Part shown: positions 34,650 to 45,042 of the stretch, piece by piece
Numbering within the stretch: the stretch's first letter is position 1
Layout of the letters: each line of letters begins with the position of its first letter
NCBI RefSeq assembly: GCF_001463905.1
Contig: NZ_BBWR01000012.1
Span: 1-64,000 of the forward strand
From: Aureimonas frigidaquae
GTDB lineage: Bacteria; Pseudomonadota; Alphaproteobacteria; Rhizobiales; Rhizobiaceae
Reading direction: 5' to 3'
Length of the DNA stretch: 64,000 nt
Made by a program: the position numbers and the translations under genes
Notes under the pieces: generated by a model
What the model saw: the letters and a program-made list of their open reading frames with translations, nothing else
Databases searched by the model: none
What the model was told of the DNA's origin: nothing

Positions 34650-37600
34650 GCCCGCTTTCTGTTTCCCGCGAGACGCAGCATGCGCAGGACCGCGCCTCCG
34701 ATCCCGGCCGGTCGGTCTTCGTGGCCGCCAATGCCGGCTCGGGCAAGACGCATGTCCTCACCATGCGTGTGGTGCGGCTGCTCCTGTCCGGCGTGGAGCC
34801 CGGCCGCATCCTGTGTCTGACCTATACCAAGGCCGCGGCCGCCGAGATGCAGGCCCGCGTCTTCGCGCGCCTGTCGCGCTGGACGCGCCTTTCGGATGCG
34901 GAGTTGCAGGCGGAGCTGGCCGCCCTTGGCGGGGCGGACGAGCCTGTCACGCTTGCCCGTGCGCGCCAGCTTTTCGCGACCGCGCTGGAAACACCGGGCG
35001 GCCTGAAGATCCAGACCATCCACGCCTTTTGCGAGGCGATCCTGCACCAGTTCCCGCTGGAAGCGAACGTGCCCGGCCATTTCGAGGTGCTGGACGACAG
35101 CGAAAGTGCGCTGCTTTTGGCCGAAGCGCGGCGGATGCTGATCGTCAATGCCCGCCCAGGCACCGCTCGGCCGGAGGATGCGGGCCTTGCCGAAGCCTTC
35201 GCCGATGCGCTGGCGCATGGCGGCGAAGCCGGCCTCGATCGGCTGGTGGGCGAATGCATCGCCGCGCGTGACCGGATCGGCGAGTTCATCGCCGTTTGCG
35301 GCGGCCTGCCCGATGCGATCGATCTATTGCAGGAAGCGCTCGGCGTCGACCCGGCCGCCGACCCCTATGCCGGGATCGACACGCCCCCCGGCTTCGACGC
35401 CGAGTTCCGTGCGGAACTGGCTGACGCGGCTGCGCGGAGCCACGCGTCCACCGACGCCAAACTGGTTGAAAAGCTCGCTGCCTTTGCGGCTGCGCGCGAC
35501 GGGGAAGCGCGCTGCGCCGCGCTCAGCGCCATCGTCTTCACCCAGAAGGGGGAGCGCTGCAGTCTGCGCAGCGTCGCCACCAAGGCCGTCGTCGACCGGT
35601 TCCCGGATCTGGTGGAGCGCGTGGGGGCCCTTGCCGATGCGCTGGAGGACGTCGCCGACCGCGTAGCGACGGCCCGGCTCTTTGCGGCCAGCCGCGCGGC
35701 CCTGACCATCGCCGACCGGCTGGAGCGCGATTACCGCGATCTCAAGCAGCGCCGCGGCCGGCTGGATTTCGAGGATCTCATCGTACGCACCGCGGAACTT
35801 CTGTTGCGGCGCGAAGCCTCGGCCTGGGTCCATTACAAGCTCGACCGCGGGATCGACCATGTGCTGGTGGACGAAGCGCAGGATACGAGCCGGCGCCAGT
35901 GGCAGGTCGTGCGGGCCCTGGTCGACGAATTCTTCCAGGATGCCGAGGAGACCGGGCGCAGGCGGACGGTCTTCGCCGTGGGCGACGAGAAGCAGTCCAT
36001 CTATTCCTTCCAGGGTGCCTCGCCCGCCATGTTCGCCGCCGAGCGGCGGCGGCTCGAAGCCATGGCGCGCCAGTCGGGCAAGCCCTTCGATCATGTCGGA
36101 CTGCACCAGTCCTTCCGCTCGGCCGCCGATATCCTGGCGGCGGTGGATCGCATTTTCCATCAGGATGCGCATCGCCGCGGCCTGTCCAGCGAAGGGCAGC
36201 CGCCGGTTCATGTTTCGGCCAGAGCGCAGGCCCCGGGCCTTGTGGAACTGTGGCCGACGGTCCGCCCGCTTCCCGTGGCGGCAGAGGATGACTGGCTCGC
36301 GCCCATCGACCACCAGCCTCAGGATGCGCCGATCCATCGCCTGGCGGCCCGCATCGCCCAGACCGTGCGGGACTGGGTCGGAACGCCGATCGCCGCACGC
36401 GACGGCGTCCGGCGGCTGGATGCCGGCGACATCATCATCCTGGTGCGCAAGCGGTCGGCCTTCGTGGCGGCCATGGGCGCTGCCCTGCGCGCGCTCGGTG
36501 CACCGGACATCCGCGTGGCGGGCGCCGACAGGCTGACCATCACCGAGCATCTGGCCGTACAGGATCTGGTGGCCCTGGGGCGGGCCGTGTCGAATGCGGA
36601 AGACGAGCTCTCGCTCGCCGCCGTCCTGAAGAGCCCGCTCTTCGGCTTCAGCGACGACGAACTCATGGCCATCGCCCTGTCGCGGACCGGGCCGCAGCCG
36701 GGGCCACTCTATCGCCAGCTTCGCCGCCTGGCCGAGCCGGACGGCGCCGCGCTCCTTGCCGACACCCTGGCCGACCGGCAAGGCCTGGCCGAGCGCATCG
36801 GCCGGGCCGTCGAACGCTTCGAGGAACTGCGCGACAGGGCGGGTTATCTCGGTGTCTATGGCTTCTATGCCCGGCTTCTCGGCCCCGAAGGCGGGCGGGC
36901 CGCCCTGGCCGCGCGGCTCGGTCGCGACACGGCAGAGGTTGTCGACGCCTTTCTGGACCTGGCGCTCGCATCCGATTCGGACGGCCGCCGGGGCCTCGAC
37001 GCCTTCCTGGCCGATCTTGCCGCCAACCCGCCGGTGATCCGCCGGGAAATGACGGCCCAGCCGGGCGAGGTCCGGATCATGACCGTACATGCCGCCAAGG
37101 GGCTCGAGGCGCCGGTGGTCTTTCTGGTCGATCCGGGCTCCGAGCCTTTTTCGGCCACGCATGCGGCGCGGCTGATGAGCTGGGATGGGATGCCGGGACT
37201 GCCGTCCGAGGCGCCCCCGGGCCTTCTCTGGTGCCCCGATGCCGCCTGCCGCAACCGCGTGGTCGATGGGTTGCGGGCGCAGGAAAGGGACCGTGCCGAG
37301 GACGAGTATCGCCGCCTTCTCTATGTCGGCCTGACCCGCGCGGCGGACCGGCTGGTCGTCTGCGGCACCGCCGGCTCGCGCGATCCGGGGCCCGATACCT
37401 GGGCCCGCCATGTCCATGAAGCGCTGGGGCCCGACTGCACCCCCGTCCACGATGCATCGGGAGAGGTGATCGCGCTGCGCTTCGGGGCGCTGGCGCAGAT
37501 CGAGCCGCTGGGGCCTGCAGCGGCACCGGCCGCCCCGCAGTTGCCACCCCGCGCCATCGATCTGACACCCCTGCCGCCGGAAGAGATCGGCCCGCGCCCC

Positions 37601-38218
37601 CTGGTCCCGTCGGGGCCGGGGCCGCAGAGCATCGTCGATTTCGGGGGGCGCGCCTGGCGCTCGCCGGTTCTCGAACCGCAGGAGGACTCCAGCCGTGCGA
37701 TCCGGCGCGGGCAGATGGCCCATCGCCTCCTGCAGGTCCTGCCGGACCTGCCGGAAGCGGCGCGCGCAGCCGCCGCGGCGCGCTTCCTGTCCCGTTCCGC
37801 ACCGGACTGGACGGTCGCCGACCGCGACGCTCTGGCCGCACGCATCCTCGATATTCTGGCCGCGCCGCACTATGCCGACCTGTTCCGCCCGGGCAGCCGG
37901 GCCGAGGTGGCGATCACCGGCATGGTCACGATCGACACGCGCTCCGTCCCGGTCAACGGCCTGATCGACCGGCTCGCCATCGACGGGGACAGGGTTCTTC
38001 TGGTGGATTACAAGACGAGCCGCCCTGTGCCGGAACGGCTCGCAGAGGTGCCGCCGGCGCATCTGCGCCAGATGGCGCTCTATACGGCGCTGCTTGCGCC
38101 GCTCTACCCCGAGGCCCGGATCGAACCGGCGCTCCTCTATACCGAAGGGCCTGTCCTGATGCCGCTGCCGCAGGAGGCGCTCAGCTTGAATGCGACCGTC
38201 GAAGGTTCTAGATATTGA
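34646..38218 (+). CDS. addA: Double-strand break repair helicase-nuclease subunit AddA
   Basis: A 1190-residue UvrD/RecB-type helicase with nuclease domain. Walker [15 protein letters not shown] is near residue 33, motif Ia [15 protein letters not shown] near 62, motif [15 protein letters not shown] near 410, helicase motif [18 protein letters not shown] near 815, and [13 protein letters not shown] near 895. The C-terminal nuclease has QMAHRLLQ near 1030 and [10 protein letters not shown] near 1118. The start overlaps the addB stop (ATGA), so equal synthesis by coupling is likely. Followed by trxA after about 97 bp. Confidence 0.97.
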   Translation: MSPLSVSRETQHAQDRASDPGRSVFVAANAGSGKTHVLTMRVVRLLLSGVEPGRILCLTYTKAAAAEMQARVFARLSRWTRLSDAELQAELAALGGADEPVTLARARQLFATALETPGGLKIQTIHAFCEAILHQFPLEANVPGHFEVLDDSESALLLAEARRMLIVNARPGTARPEDAGLAEAFADALAHGGEAGLDRLVGECIAARDRIGEFIAVCGGLPDAIDLLQEALGVDPAADPYAGIDTPPGFDAEFRAELADAAARSHASTDAKLVEKLAAFAAARDGEARCAALSAIVFTQKGERCSLRSVATKAVVDRFPDLVERVGALADALEDVADRVATARLFAASRAALTIADRLERDYRDLKQRRGRLDFEDLIVRTAELLLRREASAWVHYKLDRGIDHVLVDEAQDTSRRQWQVVRALVDEFFQDAEETGRRRTVFAVGDEKQSIYSFQGASPAMFAAERRRLEAMARQSGKPFDHVGLHQSFRSAADILAAVDRIFHQDAHRRGLSSEGQPPVHVSARAQAPGLVELWPTVRPLPVAAEDDWLAPIDHQPQDAPIHRLAARIAQTVRDWVGTPIAARDGVRRLDAGDIIILVRKRSAFVAAMGAALRALGAPDIRVAGADRLTITEHLAVQDLVALGRAVSNAEDELSLAAVLKSPLFGFSDDELMAIALSRTGPQPGPLYRQLRRLAEPDGAALLADTLADRQGLAERIGRAVERFEELRDRAGYLGVYGFYARLLGPEGGRAALAARLGRDTAEVVDAFLDLALASDSDGRRGLDAFLADLAANPPVIRREMTAQPGEVRIMTVHAAKGLEAPVVFLVDPGSEPFSATHAARLMSWDGMPGLPSEAPPGLLWCPDAACRNRVVDGLRAQERDRAEDEYRRLLYVGLTRAADRLVVCGTAGSRDPGPDTWARHVHEALGPDCTPVHDASGEVIALRFGALAQIEPLGPAAAPAAPQLPPRAIDLTPLPPEEIGPRPLVPSGPGPQSIVDFGGRAWRSPVLEPQEDSSRAIRRGQMAHRLLQVLPDLPEAARAAAAARFLSRSAPDWTVADRDALAARILDILAAPHYADLFRPGSRAEVAITGMVTIDTRSVPVNGLIDRLAIDGDRVLLVDYKTSRPVPERLAEVPPAHLRQMALYTALLAPLYPEARIEPALLYTEGPVLMPLPQEALSLNATVEGSRY

Positions 38219-38315
38219 GGCAGAATGGCCGGGCGTCCACAAGGAATCGCCAGACGGCCGAATGCGCATTCACCGGCACGCCGCACTCTGCGGGCGTGCG
38301 ATAGCGGAGCCCCAA

Positions 38316-38639
38316 ATGGCAACGAAGAAAACCGACAAGACCTCCTTTCAGGCAGACGTCCTCCAGTCCTCCAAGCCCGTCGTCGTGGATTTCTGGGCGG
38401 AGTGGTGCGGCCCCTGCAAGATGATCGCGCCGAGCCTCGAGGAAATTTCCGAGGAAAACGACGCCGTGGCCATCGTGAAGGTCAATATCGACGAGAATCC
38501 CGATCTCGCGGCCCAGTTCGGCGTGCGGTCCATCCCCACGCTGATGCTGTTCAAGGATGGCCAGCAGGCTTCGGTCCAGGTCGGCGCCGCGCCCAAGTCC
38601 AAATTGGTGGCCTGGATCAACTCCAACCTCGCCGCCTGA
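38316..38639 (+). CDS. trxA: Thioredoxin
   Basis: A 107-residue cytosolic thiol-disulfide reductase with the full thioredoxin fold. The redox motif is WCGPC (Cys31 and Cys34); the cis-proline is in RSIPTLMLF, and the buried Asp is in VVVDFWAEW. The ATG at 38316 gives the standard length. Position after addAB matches the usual Rhizobiales order. A strong terminator follows at 38668-38698. Confidence 0.97.
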   Translation: MATKKTDKTSFQADVLQSSKPVVVDFWAEWCGPCKMIAPSLEEISEENDAVAIVKVNIDENPDLAAQFGVRSIPTLMLFKDGQQASVQVGAAPKSKLVAWINSNLAA

Positions 38640-38667
38640 GGGCTCGCCGCCTTCACGCTGTCATCAG

Positions 38668-38702
38668 GGCCCCCGCATCCAGGCCGGATGCGGGGGCCTT
38701 GT
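38668..38702 (+). terminator. Strong Rho-independent terminator after trxA
   Basis: GGCCCCCGCATCC and GGATGCGGGGGCC pair perfectly over 13 bp around an AGGCC loop, followed by TTGT. It closes the divL-to-trxA gene run. Confidence 0.85.
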
Positions 38703-38820
38703 CGTATGGCCCTAACGCTTGCGTTGGCCGAACGATCATGGCTTGTGCGCCGGCCCCGGCAACGGCAAGTTGCAGGCCATCGCGGTCGCGGATCGCCGGG
38801 CTGTCATGAAGGGAATAGCG

Positions 38821-39786
38821 ATGCCGGACAGGAGTGCCACGCCCTCGCGCGTACCGCAGCTCGATCGGCTGCTGGGCCTGGCCGATGCCGCCGCACCGGC
38901 ACGCACGGCTGTCGTCCACCCGGTGGACGCCGTTTCCCTGGAAGGCGCGGTGGAAGCGGCGCGGATCGGGCTGATCGAGCCTATCCTCGTCGGCCCGCGA
39001 AGCCGCATCGTCCGCGCCGCCGAGGATGCGGGAATCGACATATCCGCACTGCCCATCGAAAATGTCGAGCACAGCCACGCGGCGGCGGAAACCGCCTGTC
39101 GTCTGGCGCGGTCCGGCGCGGTGGAGGCCCTGATGAAGGGCAGCCTGCACACCGACGAGTTGCTCGGCGCCGTGGTCGACCGCAGCCAAGGCTTACGCAC
39201 GGACAGGCGCATGTCGCATGTCTTCATCATGGACGTTCCGACCTATCCCCGCCCGCTCTTCATCTCGGACGCGGCCATCAACATCTCTCCCGATCTGGCC
39301 GCCAAGGCCGACATCGTGCGCAACGCCATCGACTGCGCCCGGGCGCTGGGCGTCGGCATGCCGCGCGTCGCCCTTCTGGCCGCGGTCGAAACCGTCCATG
39401 CCAGCATGCCGGCGACGCTCGATGCCGCCGCGCTCTGCAAGATGGCCGATCGCGGGCAGATCACTGGCGGCATCCTCGACGGGCCGCTGGCCTTCGACAA
39501 TGCGGTTTCGCCGGAAGCCGCCGAGCGCAAGGGAATCCGCTCGCCCGTCGCGGGGGCTGCGGACATCCTGATCGTGCCGGACATCGAGTCGGGCAACATG
39601 ATGGCCAAGCAGCTCTTCTACCTGGCCGGGGCGGAATCGGCGGGCATCGTCATGGGCGCGCGCGTGCCGATCATGCTGACCAGCCGGGCCGATGGGCGCA
39701 TGTCGCGCCTGGCCTCCGCCGCTGCCGCGCTTCTGGTGGCGCGCCGCCGGCGGGAAGGGCTGAACAATGAGGACCGCCCCGCATGA
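38821..39786 (+). CDS. Phosphate acetyl/butyryltransferase family enzyme
   Basis: A 321-residue acyl-CoA:phosphate acyltransferase of the Pta/Ptb family. Family landmarks are LMKGSLHTDELLGAVVD near residue 104, the MDVPTYPRPLFISDAAINI segment near 140, TGGILDGPLAFDNAVSPEAA near 218, and DILIVPDIESGNMMAKQLFYL near 246. This short form lacks the regulatory N-terminal domains of long Pta. GAAGGGA sits just before the ATG at 38821; further in-frame starts upstream are less likely. Its stop overlaps the ackA start (ATGA), so the pair makes acyl-phosphate and then ATP, or the reverse. The chain-length preference is not visible; acetyl is likely given ackA. Confidence 0.9.
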   Translation: MPDRSATPSRVPQLDRLLGLADAAAPARTAVVHPVDAVSLEGAVEAARIGLIEPILVGPRSRIVRAAEDAGIDISALPIENVEHSHAAAETACRLARSGAVEALMKGSLHTDELLGAVVDRSQGLRTDRRMSHVFIMDVPTYPRPLFISDAAINISPDLAAKADIVRNAIDCARALGVGMPRVALLAAVETVHASMPATLDAAALCKMADRGQITGGILDGPLAFDNAVSPEAAERKGIRSPVAGAADILIVPDIESGNMMAKQLFYLAGAESAGIVMGARVPIMLTSRADGRMSRLASAAAALLVARRRREGLNNEDRPA

Positions 39787-40946
39787 CCCGTCGCCTCGTC
39801 CTCAATGCCGGATCGTCCAGCCTCAAAGTCGCGCTGTTCGATCAAGGCGCCGTCGAGGTCGGGCGCGGCGCCCTGACCGGCCTCGGCCACGAGCCGGCAT
39901 TCAAATTCCAGTGGGCGGGCAGCGATAAAGCGCTGCGCCACAGCTTCGACGTCACTGCCCTGCACATGGATGAGGCGCTCGATTTCGTCTTTGCCGAACT
40001 CGGCCGGGCCGGCGCGCTGGACGGGCTCGGGGCCATTGGCCATCGCATCGTCCATGGCGGGCGCAAGCTCACCGCGCCGACGCTGCTCGACGACGCTGTC
40101 CTGACCTATCTGCGGTCCCTGGCGCCACTGGCCCCGCTGCATCAGCCCTATAATCTGGCCATCGTGGACGCCGCGCGCGGCCGCTTCAAGGACCTGCCCC
40201 AGGTGGGCGCCTTCGATACGGCCTTCCATGCGACGCGGCCGCCGCTCCAGCGCCTCTACGGCCTGCCCCGCGCGATCCTGGAGGCGGGGGTGGAATCCTA
40301 CGGCTTCCATGGCCTGTCCTTCGATGCCATTGCCGGGCGCCTGCGAACGCGGTTCGGAGAGGCGGCCGGCGGCCGGGTGATCGTCCTGCACCTCGGCGGC
40401 GGCTCCAGCCTGTGCGCCCTGGCAGAGGGGCGCAGCATGGCCACGACCATGGGGTTCTCCCCGCTGGACGGGCCCGTCATGGCCACACGGTGCGGGGCCA
40501 TCGATCCCGGCGTCATCCTGCACCTGATCCGGCGCCAGGGCATGGATGCCGCCGCGGTGGAGGATATGCTCTATCGCCAGGCGGGCCTGGCCGGCCTGTC
40601 GGGCCTGACCGGCGACATGCGCGAACTCGTCGCGAGCGATGCGCCACAGGCGCAGGAGGCGCTGGACTATTTCGTCCTGACCGTCTGCCGCCAGATCGGG
40701 GCGCTTGTGGCCACGCTTGGCGGGGTCGACAGGCTCGTCTTCACGGCGGGCATCGGCGAGAATGCGCCCGAGGTCCGGGCGCGGATCGCCGGCAAGCTCG
40801 GCTGGCTCGGGATCGAACTGGACCCTGCGGCGAACCGCGCCGGGCTAGAGGATATTGGCCATCGCGATGGTGTGCCGGCGCTTCATGTCCTGCGCACGGA
40901 CGAGGAGCGTGTCGTGGCGGAGGGGATGGACGCCTGCCTGGCGTAA
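39783..40946 (+). CDS. ackA: Acetate kinase
   Basis: A 387-residue kinase interconverting acetate plus ATP with acetyl phosphate. The opening RRLVLNAGSSSLKVALF is the N-terminal signature; IGHRIVHGG, FDTAFHATRPPLQRLYGLPR, YGFHGLSFD and HLGGGSSLCAL follow in family order, and FTAGIGENAPEVRARI is near the end. All point to AckA rather than butyrate or propionate kinase, though propionate use cannot be excluded. Coupled by 4 bp to the phosphotransacylase gene upstream; glpK follows after 39 bp. Confidence 0.95.
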   Translation: MTRRLVLNAGSSSLKVALFDQGAVEVGRGALTGLGHEPAFKFQWAGSDKALRHSFDVTALHMDEALDFVFAELGRAGALDGLGAIGHRIVHGGRKLTAPTLLDDAVLTYLRSLAPLAPLHQPYNLAIVDAARGRFKDLPQVGAFDTAFHATRPPLQRLYGLPRAILEAGVESYGFHGLSFDAIAGRLRTRFGEAAGGRVIVLHLGGGSSLCALAEGRSMATTMGFSPLDGPVMATRCGAIDPGVILHLIRRQGMDAAAVEDMLYRQAGLAGLSGLTGDMRELVASDAPQAQEALDYFVLTVCRQIGALVATLGGVDRLVFTAGIGENAPEVRARIAGKLGWLGIELDPAANRAGLEDIGHRDGVPALHVLRTDEERVVAEGMDACLA

Positions 40947-40985
40947 TCTCGGCCCGCCGCACGAAATGGGAGGAGGAGAGACGCC

Positions 40986-42497
40986 ATGTCCGACTATGTG
41001 CTCGCGCTCGATCAGGGCACGACATCCACCCGCGCCATCGTCTTCGATGGGCGCCTGCGCGTGCGCGGCGTCGGGCAGCAGGAATTTCCCCAGCACTTCC
41101 CCCGCCCCGGCTGGGTCGAACACGATGCGGACGACATCTGGGCCAGCGCCTGCACCACGATCCGCGCCGCACTGGCCGACGCGGCGATCACCGCTGCCGA
41201 TGTGGCGGGAATCGGCATGACCAACCAGCGCGAGACGGTCCTTCTCTGGGAGCGGGAAAGCGGCAAGGTCCTTCACCGCGCCATCGTCTGGCAGGATCGG
41301 CGCACGGCCGGCCTGTGCCGTGACCTGGCGGCGGACGGGGTCGAAGCGGACGTCACGGAGCGGACGGGCCTTTTGCTCGACCCCTATTTCTCGGCAACCA
41401 AGCTGGCCTGGCTTCTGGACAATGTGGACGGGGCCCGCGCGCGGGCACAAGCGGGCGAACTGGCCTTCGGAACGGTGGACAGCTTCCTTCTGTGGCGGCT
41501 GACCGGCGGCCGCGTCCATGCGACCGACGCCACCAATGCCGCCCGCACGCTCCTCTTCGACATCGACCGGCAGGCTTGGGACGACGATCTCCTGCGCCTG
41601 TTCCGCATTCCGCCCGCCCTTCTGCCAGACGTGCGGGACTGCGCCGCAAGCTTCGGCCAGACGGACAAGGATCTGTTCGGGGCCGCCATCCCGATCCTCG
41701 GCATGGCCGGAGATCAGCACGCCGCCACGCTCGGCCAGGCCTGTTTTTCCCCCGGCATGGTCAAGAGCACCTATGGCACCGGCTGCTTCGCCGTCCTCAA
41801 CACCGGGGAGAAGCGCGCCCGATCCGGCAACCGCCTTCTGTCCACCGTGGCCTACCGGCTGGACGGCAAGGTCACCTATGCGCTCGAAGGATCGATCTTC
41901 GTGGCCGGCGCCTCGGTCCAGTGGCTGCGGGACGGGCTGGGGCTGATCCGGCGGGCGGACGAAACCGGACCGATGGCGGCCCGCTCGGACCCGGACGAAG
42001 CGGTCTATCTGGTGCCGGCCTTCACCGGGCTCGGTGCACCCTATTGGGATTCGGAGGCGCGCGGGGCCATTTACGGGCTGACGCGCAAGACCGGGCCCGA
42101 CGAACTGGCCCGCGCTGCGCTGGAAGCGGTTTCGTACCAGACCGCCGATCTGATCTCGGCCATGCACCGGGACTTCCCCGCCGCGGCCGATACGGTGCTG
42201 CGCGTCGATGGCGGGATGGTGGCATCCGACTGGACCATGCAGTTCCTGGCGGACATCACCGGCGCGCCGGTGGACAGGCCCATGATTCTGGAGACGACGG
42301 CGCTGGGCGCGGCGTGGCTGGCCGGGCGCGAGGCCGGCGTCTGGCCCGACATGGAGGGCTTCTCCAAGCTCTGGCAGCTGCAGAAGCGCTTTACGCCGGC
42401 CATGGAGGCCGGGCAAAGGAACGCGCGCCTGGCCGGCTGGCGCGATGCGGTCCGGCGCACTTTGTCCCGTCCCGATTCTGCCCGGACAGAAGCCTGA
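40986..42497 (+). CDS. glpK: Glycerol kinase
   Basis: A 503-residue FGGY-family kinase that phosphorylates glycerol to sn-glycerol-3-phosphate. The N-terminal [17 protein letters not shown], then [45 protein letters not shown] and the C-terminal [19 protein letters not shown] are characteristic of glycerol kinase, not of xylulokinase. GGGAGGAGGAGAG is a very strong ribosome binding site. It lies 39 bp after ackA and may be in the same transcript; no glpF or glpD is nearby. A short hairpin follows at 42501-42515. Confidence 0.96.
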   Translation: MSDYVLALDQGTTSTRAIVFDGRLRVRGVGQQEFPQHFPRPGWVEHDADDIWASACTTIRAALADAAITAADVAGIGMTNQRETVLLWERESGKVLHRAIVWQDRRTAGLCRDLAADGVEADVTERTGLLLDPYFSATKLAWLLDNVDGARARAQAGELAFGTVDSFLLWRLTGGRVHATDATNAARTLLFDIDRQAWDDDLLRLFRIPPALLPDVRDCAASFGQTDKDLFGAAIPILGMAGDQHAATLGQACFSPGMVKSTYGTGCFAVLNTGEKRARSGNRLLSTVAYRLDGKVTYALEGSIFVAGASVQWLRDGLGLIRRADETGPMAARSDPDEAVYLVPAFTGLGAPYWDSEARGAIYGLTRKTGPDELARAALEAVSYQTADLISAMHRDFPAAADTVLRVDGGMVASDWTMQFLADITGAPVDRPMILETTALGAAWLAGREAGVWPDMEGFSKLWQLQKRFTPAMEAGQRNARLAGWRDAVRRTLSRPDSARTEA

Positions 42498-42500
42498 CCG

Positions 42501-42518
42501 GGGCGTCAGGCGCCCTTT
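42501..42518. terminator. Short hairpin between convergent glpK and rmuC
   Basis: GGGCG and CGCCC pair around TCAGG and are followed by TTT. The stem is only 5 bp, so this is a weak candidate for a shared terminator. Confidence 0.4.
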
Positions 42519-42533
42519 AGCAATACTGCGGAG

Positions 42534-43904
42534 TTATTCCGCGGCGTCGTCCAGCCCGTCCATCAGGCCGGTGGCATAGGGGAGCCGGTCGGCCGCCCGC
42601 GCCTCCGGCAGGCCCTCGACGGCGCGCAACTGCCGGTCCATGGCCCGGCCGCGCGTCCGGGCGCCATCCACGGCATTCTGCGCCTCGCCGAGCTTCTTCT
42701 GAACCTTGTCGAGCACGTCGCCGAAGCGCGAAAACTCCGACTTTACGCCCGCCAGGACCTGCCACACCTCGCTCGAGCGCTTCTGGATCGCAAGCGAGCG
42801 AAAGCCCATGCGCAGCGAGGTCAGGAGCGCCATCAGCGTCGTCGGACCGGTCACCACCACGCGGCACTCGCGCTGCAGATGGTCGATCAGGCCGGGGCGC
42901 CGCACGACCTCGGCGAAGAGCCCCTCCGTCGGCAGGAACATGACGGCGAAGTCGGTCGTATGCGGCGGCTGGACATACTTGGCGGCAATGTCGGCGCCGG
43001 CCTTGCGAATGGCGCGCTCGAGGCCCTTCCCGGCCTCGTCGACCCCGGCGGCATCGCCGCGTTCGGAGGCGAGTACCAGACGTTCGTAATCCTCGGTCGG
43101 CAGCTTCGCGTCGATGGGGAGCCAGACCGTTTCCGTGCCATCGCCCGGCAGGCGGATCGCATATTCGACGCGCTGGCCCGAATGCGGGCGCACCTCGACA
43201 TTCAGCGCATATTGCTCCGGCGTCATGACCTGTTCCAGAAGCATGCCGAGCGTCGCCTCGCCCCAGCCGCCCCGCGACTTCACATTGGTCAGGACACGCT
43301 TCAGATCGCCGACGCCAGTGGCGATGGCCTGCATCTCCCCGACCGAGCGGAAGACGCGCTCCAGATTCTCGTTGACCGTATTGAAGGACGCGCCGAGCCG
43401 CTGTTCCAGCGTGCCCTGCAGCTTCTCGTCCACGGTCAGGCGCATCTCTTCCAGCTTGGCCGCGTTCTCGTGGCGCAGGCTGTCCAGCCGCGCCTCCACC
43501 GACTGGCGCAGAGCCTCCTGGCGGCGGTCGTTGCCTTCGGCCAGGGCATCGAGCCGTCCCGTCACCGCCCGCAGCGCTTCGGCCTGCCGCAGCGTCGCCG
43601 CATCCAGTGTGGTCATCATCTGCGTGCCGAGGCGGTGGAGCGAGGCGCCGACCTCCTCCCGCAGGGCGCGGCCTTCGCCGCGCGCATGCCCGGCATTGAG
43701 CGAGACATCCTCCCGGACCGCGGTCAGCCCGGCCTGGACGACGCTCTGCGTTTCGGCAATCCGCGCATCGAGCTGGTCGAGCGCTTCGGCCACGCTGTCG
43801 GCTGCGGTCTCCTGTCGGCTCAGCCGGACCATCATCCAGCACAGGAGAATAAGGTTCACGCCGGCCAGCGCCGCAACGAGAAGGTCCGTATCGACAAACG
43901 ACAT
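42534..43904 (-). CDS. rmuC: RmuC-family DNA recombination protein
   Basis: A 456-residue member of the RmuC family, which limits DNA inversions at short repeats and has a PD-(D/E)XK nuclease fold. An N-terminal membrane helix (LLVAALAGVNLILLCWMMVRL, residues 7-27) is followed by a long coiled coil to about residue 190, then the RmuC domain with GGWGEATLGMLLEQVMTPEQY, VWLPIDAKLPTEDYERLV (the catalytic D-A-K) and DFAVMFLPTEGLFAEVV. The ATG from 43904 gives the natural N-terminus before the helix. It is divergent from the rhodanese-dnaA unit across a 700-bp gap. Confidence 0.94.
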   Translation of the reverse strand: MSFVDTDLLVAALAGVNLILLCWMMVRLSRQETAADSVAEALDQLDARIAETQSVVQAGLTAVREDVSLNAGHARGEGRALREEVGASLHRLGTQMMTTLDAATLRQAEALRAVTGRLDALAEGNDRRQEALRQSVEARLDSLRHENAAKLEEMRLTVDEKLQGTLEQRLGASFNTVNENLERVFRSVGEMQAIATGVGDLKRVLTNVKSRGGWGEATLGMLLEQVMTPEQYALNVEVRPHSGQRVEYAIRLPGDGTETVWLPIDAKLPTEDYERLVLASERGDAAGVDEAGKGLERAIRKAGADIAAKYVQPPHTTDFAVMFLPTEGLFAEVVRRPGLIDHLQRECRVVVTGPTTLMALLTSLRMGFRSLAIQKRSSEVWQVLAGVKSEFSRFGDVLDKVQKKLGEAQNAVDGARTRGRAMDRQLRAVEGLPEARAADRLPYATGLMDGLDDAAE

Positions 43905-44607
43905 AAAGTGCGGCCCCGGCTTCGACGCGATCTGATCCTGTTTTGTTCTCTCTCCGATCGCTTGCTGCGTCAAGGAGTGCGATTCCTGTGGGTGACGGTC
44001 CAGCCGAATCGAGCGGGGGGTCCGAGGCCATGGAACAAAGCGTCACACATACGACAAGTTGAATCCGGCACGATTCTGCCCACGTCACGCGCAGCAAAAA
44101 TAAGCGAACAGTGTCAATGGTTTACCGAAGGTCGCCGCGACTCTGTTTTGTCATCTTGCGGGCGTCCAGCGGGTTCACGAGAGTCAAGCAAGCGGCGGCG
44201 AAATAAAGTCAAAAAAATCACGCCGCGACGAGATCGGGATGGCGCCCTAACGAATCCGTTGCGGAATCAGCCCATTAATCAAACCGGCTGCAATGTGGCT
44301 TTGTCGTCTCCGCCACAGTGCCACCCCCGCCGAGTCACTTTGCGCGATTCGAAGCTTGCCCCAACCTGTCGCAATGCGTAGCTTCCTCCCAGCGACAAGA
44401 GCTGGCGAAAACGAAGTGTGGGGACAACGCGTGTTTTCCAGAACAAAGTACAAAATCTGGAACAACTCCAGGTCTGAACCAACCGTCGCATAAGCTCTCG
44501 CTATCCCCGAACAGGCATCCGCGCTTCGTTGCGGCGATGCCGACCCGTGTTCTGTTTTCTGTTTCATGCCTGTCGGCCCTGTCGACAGGCCCGTGGAGAC
44601 TATCGCC
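43905..44607. other. Non-coding dnaA upstream region with ten GANTC sites
   Basis: These 703 bp have no convincing gene on either strand and are less GC-rich than the neighbours (for example near 44095-44125 and 44200-44220). They contain ten GANTC motifs, the CcrM methyltransferase recognition site, at 43981, 44006, 44061, 44072, 44139, 44181, 44252, 44264, 44332 and 44346. Base composition predicts between one and two in that span. The region should contain the divergent rmuC and rhodanese-dnaA promoters, and may be a methylation-controlled cell-cycle or replication region. I find no exact TTATCCACA DnaA box, so calling it oriC would go beyond the evidence. Confidence 0.6.
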
Positions 44608-45042
44608 GTGAACAAGGCCTACAAGGACGATGTGACGGTCCAGCAATGCTGGGACGACCTCACAGCCAGCCGGGACGCGTTCCTGATCGACGTGCGGACC
44701 ATGGCGGAATGGAATTTCGTCGGCTTTCCGCTGGCGCCCGACAGCGCGCAGGAGCCCATCTTCATGGAGTGGCAGAGCTTTCCCACCATGTCGGTGAACC
44801 CCGCCTTCGCCGAACGTGTCGCCGCGACGGTGCGCGAGCGTGGCGGCTCGGAGTCCTCCCGCCTCTACTTCCTGTGCCGCTCCGGGGCCAGGTCCATGGC
44901 CAGCGCTGCCGCGCTGACCGCAGCGGGCTTTCAGAACGCGTTCAACATACTGGATGGCTTCGAAGGTCCGGCCGACGAGGAAGGCCATCGTGGCCGCGTG
45001 GCCGGGTGGAAGGCTGCCGGCCTGTCCTGGGTGCAGAAATGA
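44608..45042 (+). CDS. Rhodanese-like domain protein upstream of dnaA
   Basis: A 144-residue single-domain rhodanese. The domain opening [17 protein letters not shown] is near residue 30, and the active loop [13 protein letters not shown] (catalytic Cys in CRSGARS) near residue 93; [29 protein letters not shown] closes the fold. It may transfer sulfane sulfur or sense redox state; no partner is obvious. The GTG at 44608 with GGAGA upstream is chosen; an in-frame ATG at 44566 would add 14 residues. Its stop overlaps an ATG of dnaA by 4 bp, so initiator synthesis is potentially coupled to this gene. Confidence 0.88.
   Translation: MNKAYKDDVTVQQCWDDLTASRDAFLIDVRTMAEWNFVGFPLAPDSAQEPIFMEWQSFPTMSVNPAFAERVAATVRERGGSESSRLYFLCRSGARSMASAAALTAAGFQNAFNILDGFEGPADEEGHRGRVAGWKAAGLSWVQK

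Noticed and set aside
35324-38269. A 981-codon minus-strand frame opposite addA
   Set aside because: It overlaps helicase and nuclease motifs of addA and shows no domain of its own.
44412-44428. GTGTGGGGACAAC as a DnaA box
   Set aside because: It differs from TGTGGATAA by an insertion and substitutions. Without other boxes nearby it does not support an origin call.
43905-44607. rpsT or another small gene upstream of dnaA
   Set aside because: I looked for the Lys/Arg-rich S20 sequence and other small proteins in all frames and found none; open frames here lack ribosome binding sites and domain character.
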